8,248 nt of DNA from Actinomycetes bacterium (lineage in GTDB: Bacteria > Actinomycetota > Acidimicrobiia > Acidimicrobiales > Acidimicrobiaceae): the NCBI GenBank assembly GCA_021790495.1, contig JAJYGZ010000370.1, positions 1 through 8,248 on the forward strand, given 5' to 3'. A program made the translations under genes and the position numbers. The notes below the pieces were generated by a model. That model was not told the DNA's origin. It ran no database searches and saw nothing but the letters and a program-made list of their open reading frames with translations. Position 1 is the first letter of the stretch, and the number at the start of each line of letters is the position of its first letter. This document shows, piece by piece, positions 1 through 5,587 of the stretch.

Positions 1-317
1 TTGATAGCTTTTTCCACCACGAAAGCCGTCTTTGTGGCCATAAGCTCACTGTACTTCGTCGCGCGCAATCCCCCCGGATATCCCGAGTGGTGATAGGCCA
101 ACTTACTCTCGGCCTTATTGGAGGTAAGGATCACCTTGTCGGCATTTATCACGATTACGTGGTCGCCGGTGTCGAGATGAGGTACGAAAAGCGGATTGTG
201 CTTACCGCGGAGCAGGCGTGCTGCTTCGGTGGCGAGACGGCCAAGCACCATGCCCTCGGCATCGATCACCAACCATTTCCTATCCAGATCCGCCGGCTTT
301 GTCGAATATGTGCGCAT
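1..317 (-). CDS. rplM: 50S ribosomal protein L13, 3' end cut by window edge
   Basis: L13 is an early-assembly protein of the large ribosomal subunit that binds 23S rRNA. Only the N-terminal 105 residues are visible; the family is usually about 145 residues, so roughly the last quarter lies outside the window. The reading begins [15 protein letters not shown], continues [17 protein letters not shown] (about residues 24-40) and [14 protein letters not shown] (49-62), and ends with the family hallmark [17 protein letters not shown] (76-92). The ATG matches the usual L13 N-terminus, but its Shine-Dalgarno sequence is weak (GTGAG a few bases upstream). It follows truA by about 100 bases, and a promoter-like pair sits in that gap, so it probably begins its own unit. 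In bacteria rpsI (S9) usually follows, which here would lie beyond the window. The product is certain from the sequence; only the missing end is unknown. Confidence 0.97.
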   Translation of the reverse strand, partial: MRTYSTKPADLDRKWLVIDAEGMVLGRLATEAARLLRGKHNPLFVPHLDTGDHVIVINADKVILTSNKAESKLAYHHSGYPGGLRATKYSELMATKTAFVVEKAI

Positions 318-392
318 TTTCTCACTGATTTCAAATTTTTAACGAACAAAAATGAAGCAAACCCAACCGGGTCGCTACAGACACAAATGGTC

Positions 393-421
393 AGTATAGT
401 TGCGCGATGCGCCAATGACTA
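393..421 (-). promoter_or_regulatory. Candidate sigma-70-type promoter for rplM
   Basis: Reading leftwards, TAGTCA (-35 like, 4 of 6 matches to TTGACA) is followed by exactly 17 bases and then TATACT (-10 like, 5 of 6 matches to TATAAT). The -35 element overlaps the truA stop codon. Initiation would be expected near position 386, giving a leader of roughly 70 bases before the L13 start. rplM-rpsI is a separate transcription unit in many actinobacteria, which supports the reading. It rests on sequence match alone. Confidence 0.45.
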
Positions 422-1270
422 CCCGATTTGGCTGTAATGGGACTCCCATACTAGCGGGTAATCGCCTTGGTGGCGAACTGTCAAGGCACCGAAAGGTTCG
501 CGATAGCCGACACCCACCAAAAAAAGGCCCTCGGGCGGAGCCAGATCCTGGCCTCGAGCCCGATTGCGCGCCGCCATGGCATCTAAAAAATCTTCGGGAG
601 ATCGCTTCGAGAGCGCCACTTGACCGAGAAACCCAACCAGCGAGCGCACCATCTGGTGACAAAACGCATTTGCTTGGATCTCGAATCCAAACAGATCGCG
701 ACCCACCTTAACCATGGCGAGCGCGTCGACCCTGCGCGTCAAAGATGCACCCCCCGGATCGCGGCGGCAAAAGGTAGTAAAGTCATGCTCCCCGAGCAGC
801 ATTTGAGCCGCGCGTTTAAAGGAATCCAAATCGATACCGGGTCCGAGACTCCAACTCAAATTCCTGATATGGGGGATCTCGGCCGAGGAAGTGGAGATCA
901 GGTAGCGGTAGCGCCGCCAGATCGCCGTATATCGAGCATGGAACTCTCCATCCACCGGCGCAACGGCAATTATCGAGAGCGAGCGGGGCGTCAGCTTCTC
1001 CAATGAGCGCCGAAACTTGGCTAGGTCTACCACGTGATCTAGCTCCATGGCGCAGCTGACCACCTGGCACAATGCGTGAACGCCGCGGTCCGTGCGTCCG
1101 GCGACCGCGGTCCGAAAGCTGCCCGGCAGAAGCACCGCGAGGGCCTCCTCGAGAACACCTTGAACGGTACGCTGGCCTTCTTGGCGGGCGTAACCGGAAA
1201 ACTCTGTACCGTCGTAGGCAAGAGTGAGCGCGAGGTTGCGAACCGATTGAAAATCGTAGTGATGCGCCAT
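419..1270 (-). CDS. truA: tRNA pseudouridine(38-40) synthase
   Basis: TruA converts uridines 38, 39 and 40 in the anticodon stem-loop of many tRNAs to pseudouridine, in the cytoplasm and without a cofactor. With the ATG start the protein has 283 residues, normal for the family. Visible landmarks are the N-terminal strand LTLAYDGTEFSGYARQ, the catalytic motif AGRTDRGVHA with the nucleophilic aspartate at residue 61, FHARYTAIWRRYRYLI, HDFTTFCRRDP, FCHQMVRSLVG and the C-terminal APPEGLFLVGVGY. I chose the ATG over a TTG 24 bases upstream because the ATG has a purine-rich GGGGAG five bases before it, while the TTG falls in the T-run of a terminator-like hairpin. truA follows rplQ, as is common in actinobacteria, but the 77-base gap with that hairpin suggests it is read by read-through or from its own start. 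I see no clear promoter for it. Confidence 0.96.
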   Translation of the reverse strand: MAHHYDFQSVRNLALTLAYDGTEFSGYARQEGQRTVQGVLEEALAVLLPGSFRTAVAGRTDRGVHALCQVVSCAMELDHVVDLAKFRRSLEKLTPRSLSIIAVAPVDGEFHARYTAIWRRYRYLISTSSAEIPHIRNLSWSLGPGIDLDSFKRAAQMLLGEHDFTTFCRRDPGGASLTRRVDALAMVKVGRDLFGFEIQANAFCHQMVRSLVGFLGQVALSKRSPEDFLDAMAARNRARGQDLAPPEGLFLVGVGYREPFGALTVRHQGDYPLVWESHYSQIG

Positions 1271-1292
1271 ATGCACTCCCCCCCGACAACGC

Positions 1293-1324
1293 AAAAGGGC
1301 CGAGACTTCTTCAAGTCCCAGCCC
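1293..1324 (-). terminator. Intrinsic terminator-like hairpin between rplQ and truA
   Basis: In the transcript direction a 12-nt arm (GGGCTGGGACTT) and its partner (AAGTCTCGGCCC) close a GAAG tetraloop. All 12 positions can pair, two of them as G-U. The stem is followed immediately by TTTT, then GCGTTG. This is the classical layout of a Rho-independent terminator at the end of the alpha operon. The T-run is short and imperfect, so it may be partial, letting some transcription into truA. Confidence 0.65.
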
Positions 1325-1347
1325 AGCGCCATAGAGTGATCTATAGG

Positions 1348-1701
1348 TTAGACCAGCTCGATGATGGCCATTGGAGCGTTGTCGCCCTGGCGCGGACCCT
1401 TCTTGAGGATGCGCGTGTACCCGCCCGGCCTCTCGGAATAACGTCCGGCGATATCGTCGATGAGCTTCTGGGCCATATCCTTGTCGCCCAGATAGCTGAC
1501 GATCTGACGGTGGTTATGGAGCCCGCCCCGCTTCGCCTTGGTGATGAGGCGCTCCGCGACGGGGCGAAGAGCCTTGGCCTTGGCCTCGGTAGTAGTAATG
1601 GACTCAGCGGCAAAAAGCGATGCTGCCAAATTGGCAAGAATATGGCGCTGATGCTTGGCGTCGCCACCAAAGCGCCTTCCCTTCTTTGGTCTTCCAGGCA
1701 T
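1348..1701 (-). CDS. rplQ: 50S ribosomal protein L17
   Basis: L17 is a structural protein of the large subunit located near the peptide exit tunnel. The 117-residue reading opens with [20 protein letters not shown] and carries the family core [26 protein letters not shown] (about residues 29-54), where basic residues contact rRNA. It ends in [25 protein letters not shown], the usual L17 C-terminus; the length matches the bacterial short form, without the acidic extension seen in many actinobacteria. The ATG is one base after the rpoA stop, and its purine-rich Shine-Dalgarno sequence (AGGAAGAG) lies inside the last rpoA codons, which indicates translational coupling. It is the last gene before a terminator-like hairpin and so probably closes the alpha operon. 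Confidence 0.98.
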   Translation of the reverse strand: MPGRPKKGRRFGGDAKHQRHILANLAASLFAAESITTTEAKAKALRPVAERLITKAKRGGLHNHRQIVSYLGDKDMAQKLIDDIAGRYSERPGGYTRILKKGPRQGDNAPMAIIELV

Positions 1702-1702
1702 A

Positions 1703-2641
1703 TTAATCTCTCTTCCTGAGTTGCAGGCCGCGCTCGGTCAAGCGTCCGACGACTTCGTCGAGCGACTTCTGGCCGAAGTTAGTGATTGCCAATAGATCGT
1801 CCGCGCTGCGCGAAAGCAGCTCTCCGATGGTATTGATCTGCGCCCTCTTGAGACAGTTGCGGGGGCGCTCGGTAAGCTCGAGGTCCTCAATCGGGAGGTC
1901 CAGGTCGGGGGAGCGAACTTCGACGACCGGCGTCTCGGTTAGCGCGAGCCCCTGGGGCTCGTCGCTCATGTCTGCGATCAAACCGACAAGCGAGCGAAGG
2001 GTCTCACCGGCCGAAGCAAGAGCCTCGCGAGGAGAGATCGATCCGTCGGTCTCAATGTCTAGAGTTAGCAGGTCGTAATCTCGCGACTGCTCCCCGGACG
2101 TCGCCTCGACATCGAGGGAGACGCGTCGAATTGGTGAAAAGATCGCGTCAACCGGGATGCGCCCAATGATTCCGCTCGATCGGCTAGAGTCGGCGGTACG
2201 ATAACCTTTCCCCTTCTCAACGACAGCGTCGAACGCTATGCGGCCCTTGTCGGACAACGTGGCGATTTGAAGGTCGGGATTGACCACTTCGAGATCGGCG
2301 GTGACTTGGAAATCGCTCGCCCGAACGACCCCCGGGCCGCGCACATCGAGACGAATAGTGATCTGCTCGTCGATCTCGGAACGAAAGACGACGTCCTTCA
2401 AGTTCAAGATGATCTCAGTTACGTCCTCTTTCACGCCGGTAAGAGTCGTGAACTCATGGAGCGCGTCGTCAAATCGCACTTCCACGATCGACGCACCTGG
2501 GATCGACGACAGCAGCACGCGACGAAGCGAGTTGCCTAAGGTATAACCGAATCCGGGCTCCAGCGGGCCAATGGCAAACTTTTGACGCCCGGCAATCTCT
2601 TCGGAGACCTCTTCAATGGATGGTCGTTGGATAAAGAGCAT
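1703..2641 (-). CDS. rpoA: DNA-directed RNA polymerase alpha subunit
   Basis: RpoA dimerises to nucleate RNA polymerase assembly, and its C-terminal domain touches promoter UP elements and activators. The 312-residue protein has the full two-domain form. The N-terminal domain (about 1-228) includes [23 protein letters not shown] (residues 28-50), the dimerisation and beta-binding segment, and [20 protein letters not shown] (160-179). An acidic linker (about 229-247) leads to the C-terminal domain, whose DNA-binding determinants are R259, N262, C263, L264 and K265 in [10 protein letters not shown], equivalent to R265 and its neighbours in E. coli, followed by the helix-hairpin-helix part [18 protein letters not shown] stands just before the ATG. 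It sits 28 bases after rpsD and almost touches rplQ, the standard alpha-operon layout. Confidence 0.99.
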   Translation of the reverse strand: MLFIQRPSIEEVSEEIAGRQKFAIGPLEPGFGYTLGNSLRRVLLSSIPGASIVEVRFDDALHEFTTLTGVKEDVTEIILNLKDVVFRSEIDEQITIRLDVRGPGVVRASDFQVTADLEVVNPDLQIATLSDKGRIAFDAVVEKGKGYRTADSSRSSGIIGRIPVDAIFSPIRRVSLDVEATSGEQSRDYDLLTLDIETDGSISPREALASAGETLRSLVGLIADMSDEPQGLALTETPVVEVRSPDLDLPIEDLELTERPRNCLKRAQINTIGELLSRSADDLLAITNFGQKSLDEVVGRLTERGLQLRKRD

Positions 2642-2669
2642 GCTCTCTCCTTCTGCTCTCGGGTGTCTT

Positions 2670-3296
2670 CTACTTGGAATACAGCTCGACGATGAGCTGC
2701 TCGCGCACGTCGGTATCTATTTGAGCGCGGAGGGGTACGTTTGCCACCTCGACTTCAAAAGCGCCTGGGGTCGACTCGAGCCAGCCTGGCACGGAACGCT
2801 GGTTTACGCGTGAGATCTCTTCGATCACTGCCAAGGAGCGCGCTCGCTCGATCAAGCTGACTTTGTCGCCGCGGCGGACTCGATAGGAAGGTATCGTCAC
2901 CTTGCGGCCATTCACATTGACGAAGCCATGGCGTACGAATTGACGTGCCTGCGACCGCGAAACCGCCCAGCCAGCACGGAACACCATGTTGTCCAAGCGA
3001 AGCTCAAGCATGCGCAAGAGGTTCTCGCCAGTGATTCCGTCTTGCCGCGACGCCTCTTCAAACATGTTGCGAAACTGCTTCTCTAGCACCCCGTACATGC
3101 GACGAGCCTTCTGCTTCTCGCGAAGCTGGATCAAATACTCGGAGCCTTGGCGAGTCCGGTCACGACCGTGCTCCCCCGGAGGAAACGGACGCTTCTCGAT
3201 TGGGCATCTCCCCGAATCGCACTTCGAACCCTTTAGATAAAGCTTGGTACGCTCTCTTCTGCAAAGGCGGCACACTGGGCCGGTATATCGAGCCAA
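2670..3296 (-). CDS. rpsD: 30S ribosomal protein S4, zinc-binding form, TTG start
   Basis: S4 is a primary 16S rRNA-binding protein that nucleates 30S assembly and helps control decoding accuracy; in several bacteria it also represses its own mRNA. The protein has 208 residues. Cysteines 9, 12, 26 and 31 form CX2CX13CX4C, the zinc-binding N-terminus of the C+ paralogue. The S4 RNA-binding domain covers about 98-162 (LELRLDNMVFRAGWAVSRSQ onward), and the C-terminus ends VREQLIVELYSK. Translation begins at TTG: the next residues (ARYTGP) are the canonical S4 start, and AAGGAG lies seven bases upstream. The gene is 18 bases after rpsK. No cysteine-free copy is seen in this window. Confidence 0.98.
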   Translation of the reverse strand: MARYTGPVCRLCRRERTKLYLKGSKCDSGRCPIEKRPFPPGEHGRDRTRQGSEYLIQLREKQKARRMYGVLEKQFRNMFEEASRQDGITGENLLRMLELRLDNMVFRAGWAVSRSQARQFVRHGFVNVNGRKVTIPSYRVRRGDKVSLIERARSLAVIEEISRVNQRSVPGWLESTPGAFEVEVANVPLRAQIDTDVREQLIVELYSK

Positions 3297-3303
3297 AACA
3301 AAA

Positions 3304-3309
3304 CTCCTT
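3304..3309 (-). promoter_or_regulatory. Shine-Dalgarno sequence that fixes the rpsD TTG start
   Basis: AAGGAG is placed seven bases before the TTG codon and within the 18-base gap after the rpsK stop. It supports TTG, rather than a later ATG or GTG, as the S4 initiation codon. Confidence 0.8.
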
Positions 3310-3314
3310 GAAAA

Positions 3315-3713
3315 CTAGACCCGCCGACGCTTCTTGGCGCGGCACCCGTTGTGGGGCGTTGGGGTAACGTCACGTACTGAAACTATTTCGATGCCAGCAT
3401 TAGCAATGGCGCGGTGCGCGGTATCGCGACCCGAACCTGGGCCCTTCAGAAGAACATCGACTCGACGGACTCCATGTTCTGCCGCTCGCTTGGCCGCGGC
3501 CTCAGCCGCTAGCTGTGCAGCGAACGGAGTTGACTTACGGGAACCCTTGAAGCCCACGTTTCCCGCGGATCCCCACGAGATTACGTTGCCCTCGGGATCG
3601 GTAATCGAAACGATGGTGTTATTAAAAGACGAATGAATATGGGCGACACCATGAGCGATATTTTTCCGCTCCTTTTTACGTATCCGCCTACCACCTGGCT
3701 TGGGTTTTGCCAC
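3315..3713 (-). CDS. rpsK: 30S ribosomal protein S11, GTG start
   Basis: S11 sits on the 30S platform, near the mRNA exit and the Shine-Dalgarno helix. The 132-residue protein shows an N-terminal basic stretch ([14 protein letters not shown]), then [21 protein letters not shown] (about residues 22-42), [20 protein letters not shown], and the family signature [16 protein letters not shown] followed by [18 protein letters not shown] at the C-terminus. The start is GTG (GTG GCA AAA CCC), with AAGGAG five bases upstream. It follows rpsM after an unusually long 90-base spacer and precedes rpsD by 18 bases, the usual S13-S11-S4 order of the alpha operon. Confidence 0.98.
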   Translation of the reverse strand: MAKPKPGGRRIRKKERKNIAHGVAHIHSSFNNTIVSITDPEGNVISWGSAGNVGFKGSRKSTPFAAQLAAEAAAKRAAEHGVRRVDVLLKGPGSGRDTAHRAIANAGIEIVSVRDVTPTPHNGCRAKKRRRV

Positions 3714-3726
3714 CGACGCTCCTTAG

Positions 3727-3758
3727 AATAAAAATACTTTGCGGCCCCCAAAGGAGCC
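3727..3758 (-). promoter_or_regulatory. Hairpin plus T-rich tract in the rpsM-rpsK spacer
   Basis: In the transcript GGCUCC pairs with GGGGCC (one G-U) around a UUUG tetraloop. Six bases later follows TATTTTTATT, which ends just before the rpsK Shine-Dalgarno sequence. The gap between stem and T-tract is too long for a textbook terminator. It could be an attenuator, a processing site or simply an AT-rich ribosome-binding region. Confidence 0.35.
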
Positions 3759-3803
3759 ATGAACCCCCGGCCCTGCTCTTGGAGCTGGCGGGAAAACTAC
3801 TTG

Positions 3804-4181
3804 TTAGCGCTTGACCTTCTTCTTACCGGCTACGGTCTTCTTGGGACCTTTACGGGTACGAGCGTTGGTATGGGTACGCTGGCCTCGCACGGGCAACCCC
3901 TTGCGATGCCTCAGGCCCTGGTAACAACCGATCTCTTGCTTTCGCTTGATATCCTGGGCAACTTCGCGTCGAAGATCGCCTTCGACCTTGAAATTCGCGT
4001 CTATGTAGGCGCGCAGTCGAGTTACTTCTTCATCGGTCAGATCCCGAACCCGCGTGTTCGGATCGACTCCAGTGGCTTCACAGATCTGCTGCGAGGTGGT
4101 CAGCCCAATCCCAAAAAGATAGGTGAGCGAGATCTCTAGCCTCTTCTCCCTCGGAATGTCCACACCGGAAATACGTGCCAT
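3804..4181 (-). CDS. rpsM: 30S ribosomal protein S13
   Basis: S13 lies in the head of the 30S subunit, touches the P-site tRNA and bridges to the 50S subunit. The 125-residue protein begins [26 protein letters not shown] and has the helix-two-turn-helix region at about 12-50. The signature [20 protein letters not shown] at about 89-108 is followed by a lysine-rich tail ([17 protein letters not shown]) that reaches the tRNA site. The ATG is four bases after the rpmJ stop, and its only purine-rich upstream stretch (AGGGA) belongs to the last rpmJ codons, so translation is probably coupled to L36. In E. coli S4 represses this operon from a pseudoknot in front of rpsM; with so short a gap here, no equivalent leader can exist at this place. 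Confidence 0.98.
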   Translation of the reverse strand: MARISGVDIPREKRLEISLTYLFGIGLTTSQQICEATGVDPNTRVRDLTDEEVTRLRAYIDANFKVEGDLRREVAQDIKRKQEIGCYQGLRHRKGLPVRGQRTHTNARTRKGPKKTVAGKKKVKR

Positions 4182-4185
4182 CTAC

Positions 4186-4299
4186 TTATCCCTGCCGCTG
4201 CTTGTGTCTCGGATTCTCGCAGATCACCAAAACCGTCCTATGACGGCGGATCACCTTGCACTTCTCGCAAATAGTCTTGACGCTCGGTCTTACCTTCAT
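4186..4299 (-). CDS. rpmJ: 50S ribosomal protein L36, zinc ribbon form
   Basis: L36 is the smallest large-subunit protein and stabilises 23S rRNA in the 50S subunit. The 37-residue product begins [16 protein letters not shown] and ends [11 protein letters not shown], a close match to the family. Residues C11, C14, C27 and H32 make the CX2CX12CX4H zinc site, so this is the zinc-dependent (C+) paralogue. The ATG is preceded by a modest GAGAG. The gene lies between infA and rpmJ's usual partner rpsM, as in most actinobacteria and firmicutes. A perfect 8-bp hairpin ends 21 bases before its start codon. Confidence 0.98.
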   Translation of the reverse strand: MKVRPSVKTICEKCKVIRRHRTVLVICENPRHKQRQG

Positions 4300-4320
4300 T
4301 GCTAACTCTCTACTAATTAA

Positions 4321-4342
4321 TGCGTCCGCTTCCACGGACGCA
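4321..4342 (-). promoter_or_regulatory. Perfect 8-bp hairpin upstream of rpmJ
   Basis: TGCGTCCG and CGGACGCA are exact reverse complements around a six-base loop. In the transcript the stem is followed by TTAATTAG and then the rpmJ ribosome-binding region. It may act as a weak terminator or attenuator, a stability or processing element, or a structure that keeps the rpmJ start site open. The inverted repeat is certain; its role is inferred. Confidence 0.5.
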
Positions 4343-4361
4343 AACGATCAATCGGCCTATA

Positions 4362-4385
4362 TGACCGCCGCTTGAATTCCGGTCA
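4362..4385 (-). repeat. 6-bp inverted repeat just after infA
   Basis: TGACCG and CGGTCA flank a 12-base loop that begins only six bases after the infA stop codon. Together with the 8-bp hairpin downstream it makes two tandem stem-loops filling the 92-base infA-rpmJ gap. On its own this stem is weak and could be chance. Confidence 0.3.
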
Positions 4386-4391
4386 GTGGGC

Positions 4392-4616
4392 TTACTTATA
4401 CCGGTAAGTTATCCGGCCACGATTCAGGTCATAAGGAGTAAGTTCGATCTGAACACGATCCCCGGGAAGAATACGGATCCGATGCATACGCATCTTCCCC
4501 GAACTATGAGCAAGCACCTTGTGCCCGTTTTCGAGTTCCACGCGGAACATCGCATTGGGAAGGGGCTCTATTACTGTCCCTTCAAGAACAATCGCATCCT
4601 CTTTCGACTTTGTCAG
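4392..4616 (-). CDS. infA: Translation initiation factor IF-1, apparent CTG start
   Basis: IF-1 is an OB-fold protein that binds the 30S A site and assists IF-2 and IF-3 in choosing initiator tRNA. The product has 74 residues and is essentially all S1-like OB fold: [20 protein letters not shown] (4-23), [20 protein letters not shown] (24-43), [20 protein letters not shown] (48-67), ending RITYRYK. The homology-predicted first residue is encoded by CTG, six bases after a perfect AAGGAG. Upstream in the same frame the codons are TGA TGC GAT TCT GGT TGT GAG TAT AAG GAG TCT GAT, so no ATG, GTG or TTG lies between the stop and the CTG. The first in-frame ATG is residue 23 and would remove the first OB strand. 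The reading frame shows no frameshift. A CTG start is therefore the best call; a base error in the sequence is the alternative. Confidence 0.95.
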   Translation of the reverse strand: MTKSKEDAIVLEGTVIEPLPNAMFRVELENGHKVLAHSSGKMRMHRIRILPGDRVQIELTPYDLNRGRITYRYK

Positions 4617-4622
4617 ATCAGA

Positions 4623-4628
4623 CTCCTT
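4623..4628 (-). promoter_or_regulatory. Shine-Dalgarno sequence that fixes the infA CTG start
   Basis: AAGGAG is a full match to the anti-Shine-Dalgarno core and stands six bases before the CTG codon. The optimal spacing is the main independent evidence that initiation occurs at CTG. Confidence 0.75.
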
Positions 4629-4681
4629 ATACTCACAACCAGAATCGCATCAATCCCCAAAATGGGACGTGCAACCGATGC

Positions 4682-4801
4682 CTAGGCGCAACCTAAGCTT
4701 TCGCACAGAAAGCCAAGTCTATATGAGATTGCCGCCGAATCGGCCTCGCGCTGCGCTAGCGCGGCGGAATAAATCCGCCCAACGAATTCGTCGTCATTCA
4801 T
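4682..4801 (-). CDS. Possible 39-residue small ORF overlapping the map stop
   Basis: An ATG overlaps the end of map by eight bases (ATGAATGA arrangement) and opens a 39-codon frame, MNDDEFVGRIYSAALAQREA followed by DSAAISYRLGFLCESLGCA. I do not recognise it. It is predicted to be mostly helical and amphipathic, with two cysteines near the C-terminus and no signal peptide or clear membrane segment. A GAGGTG lies ten bases upstream, which is a poor placement. Stop-start overlap with map would allow coupling, but a frame of this length can occur by chance, and the same DNA folds into GC-rich hairpins that could equally explain it. Conservation in relatives would decide. Confidence 0.2.
   Translation of the reverse strand: MNDDEFVGRIYSAALAQREADSAAISYRLGFLCESLGCA
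4732..4779 (-). promoter_or_regulatory. Competing GC-rich hairpins in the map-infA spacer
   Basis: Two mutually exclusive pairings share one arm. GGCGGA (4774-4779 as read on the minus strand) pairs with TCCGCC (4763-4768) around a five-base loop. Alternatively CCGCCG (4762-4767) pairs with CGGCGG (4732-4737). Between them is the 10-bp palindrome GCGCTAGCGC. The layout could form an attenuator-like switch upstream of infA, but GC-rich DNA often yields such pairs. Confidence 0.3.
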
Positions 4802-5567
4802 CAGCGGTGAACACCTCGGGACCGTTGTCGGTAATCGCGATGGTGTCTTCGAAATGGGCTGAGAGAGACCCATCTGCGGTCACTACCGACCATCCGTCCT
4901 CAAGAAGGCGAGTTTCGGCTCCACCTATATTGACCATCGGCTCCACCGCAAATACGTTGCCGCTCTTCATCTTCGGTCCTGGGCTCCCCGGCCAGTAGTT
5001 CGGCACATTCGGGGGCTCGTGCATTGCCGTGCCGATTCCATGGCCGACGTATTCGCGCACAACTGCCATCCCGGCGGCTTCCACCACTCGTTGTACGGCT
5101 CGACCCACCTCATGGAGGTGGTTTCCCTCCTCCATCATCGCTATGCCCGCTTGGAGGCTCCGCGAGGTGACCTCGATCAGATGCTGCGCCTCCTTGGAGA
5201 TCTTCCCCACGCCCACGGTAAAAGCCGAATCGCCGTGGTACCCCTGCCAAATCGCGCCGCAATCGATCGAGATTATGTCACCTTCCTTGAGGCGGTGCTT
5301 GCCAGGGATTCCGTGCACGATCATCGAGTTCGGAGAGGTGCATATTACCGCTGGAAAGCCGTGATAGTTGAGGAAATTCGATTTGGCGCCTCGCCGCTCA
5401 ATCACCTCGCGGGCCACCTTGTCGATCTCCGCGGTGGTAACTCCATCGCGAACCGCCTCGCGAGTTGTCGCCTTTATCTCAGCGACTATCCTCCCCGCCT
5501 TTCGCATCTTGTCAAGTTCCGCCGCCGAGCGTCTCACTGTCGAACTCCATTTCAAAAGCTGCGCCAT
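4794..5567 (-). CDS. map: Type I methionine aminopeptidase
   Basis: This cytoplasmic metalloenzyme removes the initiator methionine from nascent proteins with small second residues. With the chosen ATG it has 257 residues and the pita-bread fold motifs in order: MIVHGIPG (H85 near the active site), SIDCGA (metal ligand D102), GDSAFT (D113), YVGHGIGTAMHEPP (ligand H176, plus H183), FAVEPM (E209) and HFEDTIAI (E240). All five metal ligands are present. The N-terminal residues MAQLLKWSSTVRRSAAELDKMRKAGR match type Ia enzymes with no zinc-finger extension. A longer frame reaching back into adk is rejected because it would overlap that gene. A TTG 12 bases upstream is a possible alternative; both starts have weak Shine-Dalgarno sequences, and the 20-base gap after adk suggests coupling. 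Confidence 0.97.
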   Translation of the reverse strand: MAQLLKWSSTVRRSAAELDKMRKAGRIVAEIKATTREAVRDGVTTAEIDKVAREVIERRGAKSNFLNYHGFPAVICTSPNSMIVHGIPGKHRLKEGDIISIDCGAIWQGYHGDSAFTVGVGKISKEAQHLIEVTSRSLQAGIAMMEEGNHLHEVGRAVQRVVEAAGMAVVREYVGHGIGTAMHEPPNVPNYWPGSPGPKMKSGNVFAVEPMVNIGGAETRLLEDGWSVVTADGSLSAHFEDTIAITDNGPEVFTADE

Positions 5568-5587
5568 ATCAATACTCAATCCGCGCT

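Noticed and set aside
816..1289. 157-codon minus-strand frame inside truA
   Set aside because: It is an alternate frame of truA, rich in Arg, Gly and Ser, with no family resemblance.
1271..1294. Upstream TTG start for truA giving eight more residues
   Set aside because: The TTG lies in the T-run after the terminator-like hairpin and has no Shine-Dalgarno sequence, while the ATG at 1270 has GGGGAG at five bases.
3759..4139. 126-codon plus-strand open frame opposite rpsM
   Set aside because: Hydrophobic-looking, but it is the complement of the conserved S13 gene, with no independent evidence.
4355..4390. CTGACC, 17 bases, CATATA as a promoter for rpmJ
   Set aside because: Only 4 of 6 and 3 of 6 consensus matches, and the same bases are explained by an inverted repeat.
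4392..4616. Frameshifted or pseudogene infA, suspected because no standard start gives a full-length protein
   Set aside because: The frame is uninterrupted and every conserved IF-1 segment is present; only the start codon is unusual.
4624..4649. TTGATG, 16 bases, TATAAG as a promoter directly before infA
   Set aside because: The -10 would overlap the Shine-Dalgarno sequence, so a transcript from it would lack the ribosome-binding site.
4519..4998. 159-codon plus-strand open frame across infA and map
   Set aside because: Antisense to infA and the end of map; the arginine- and serine-rich product resembles a reverse-frame artefact and no domain is recognisable.
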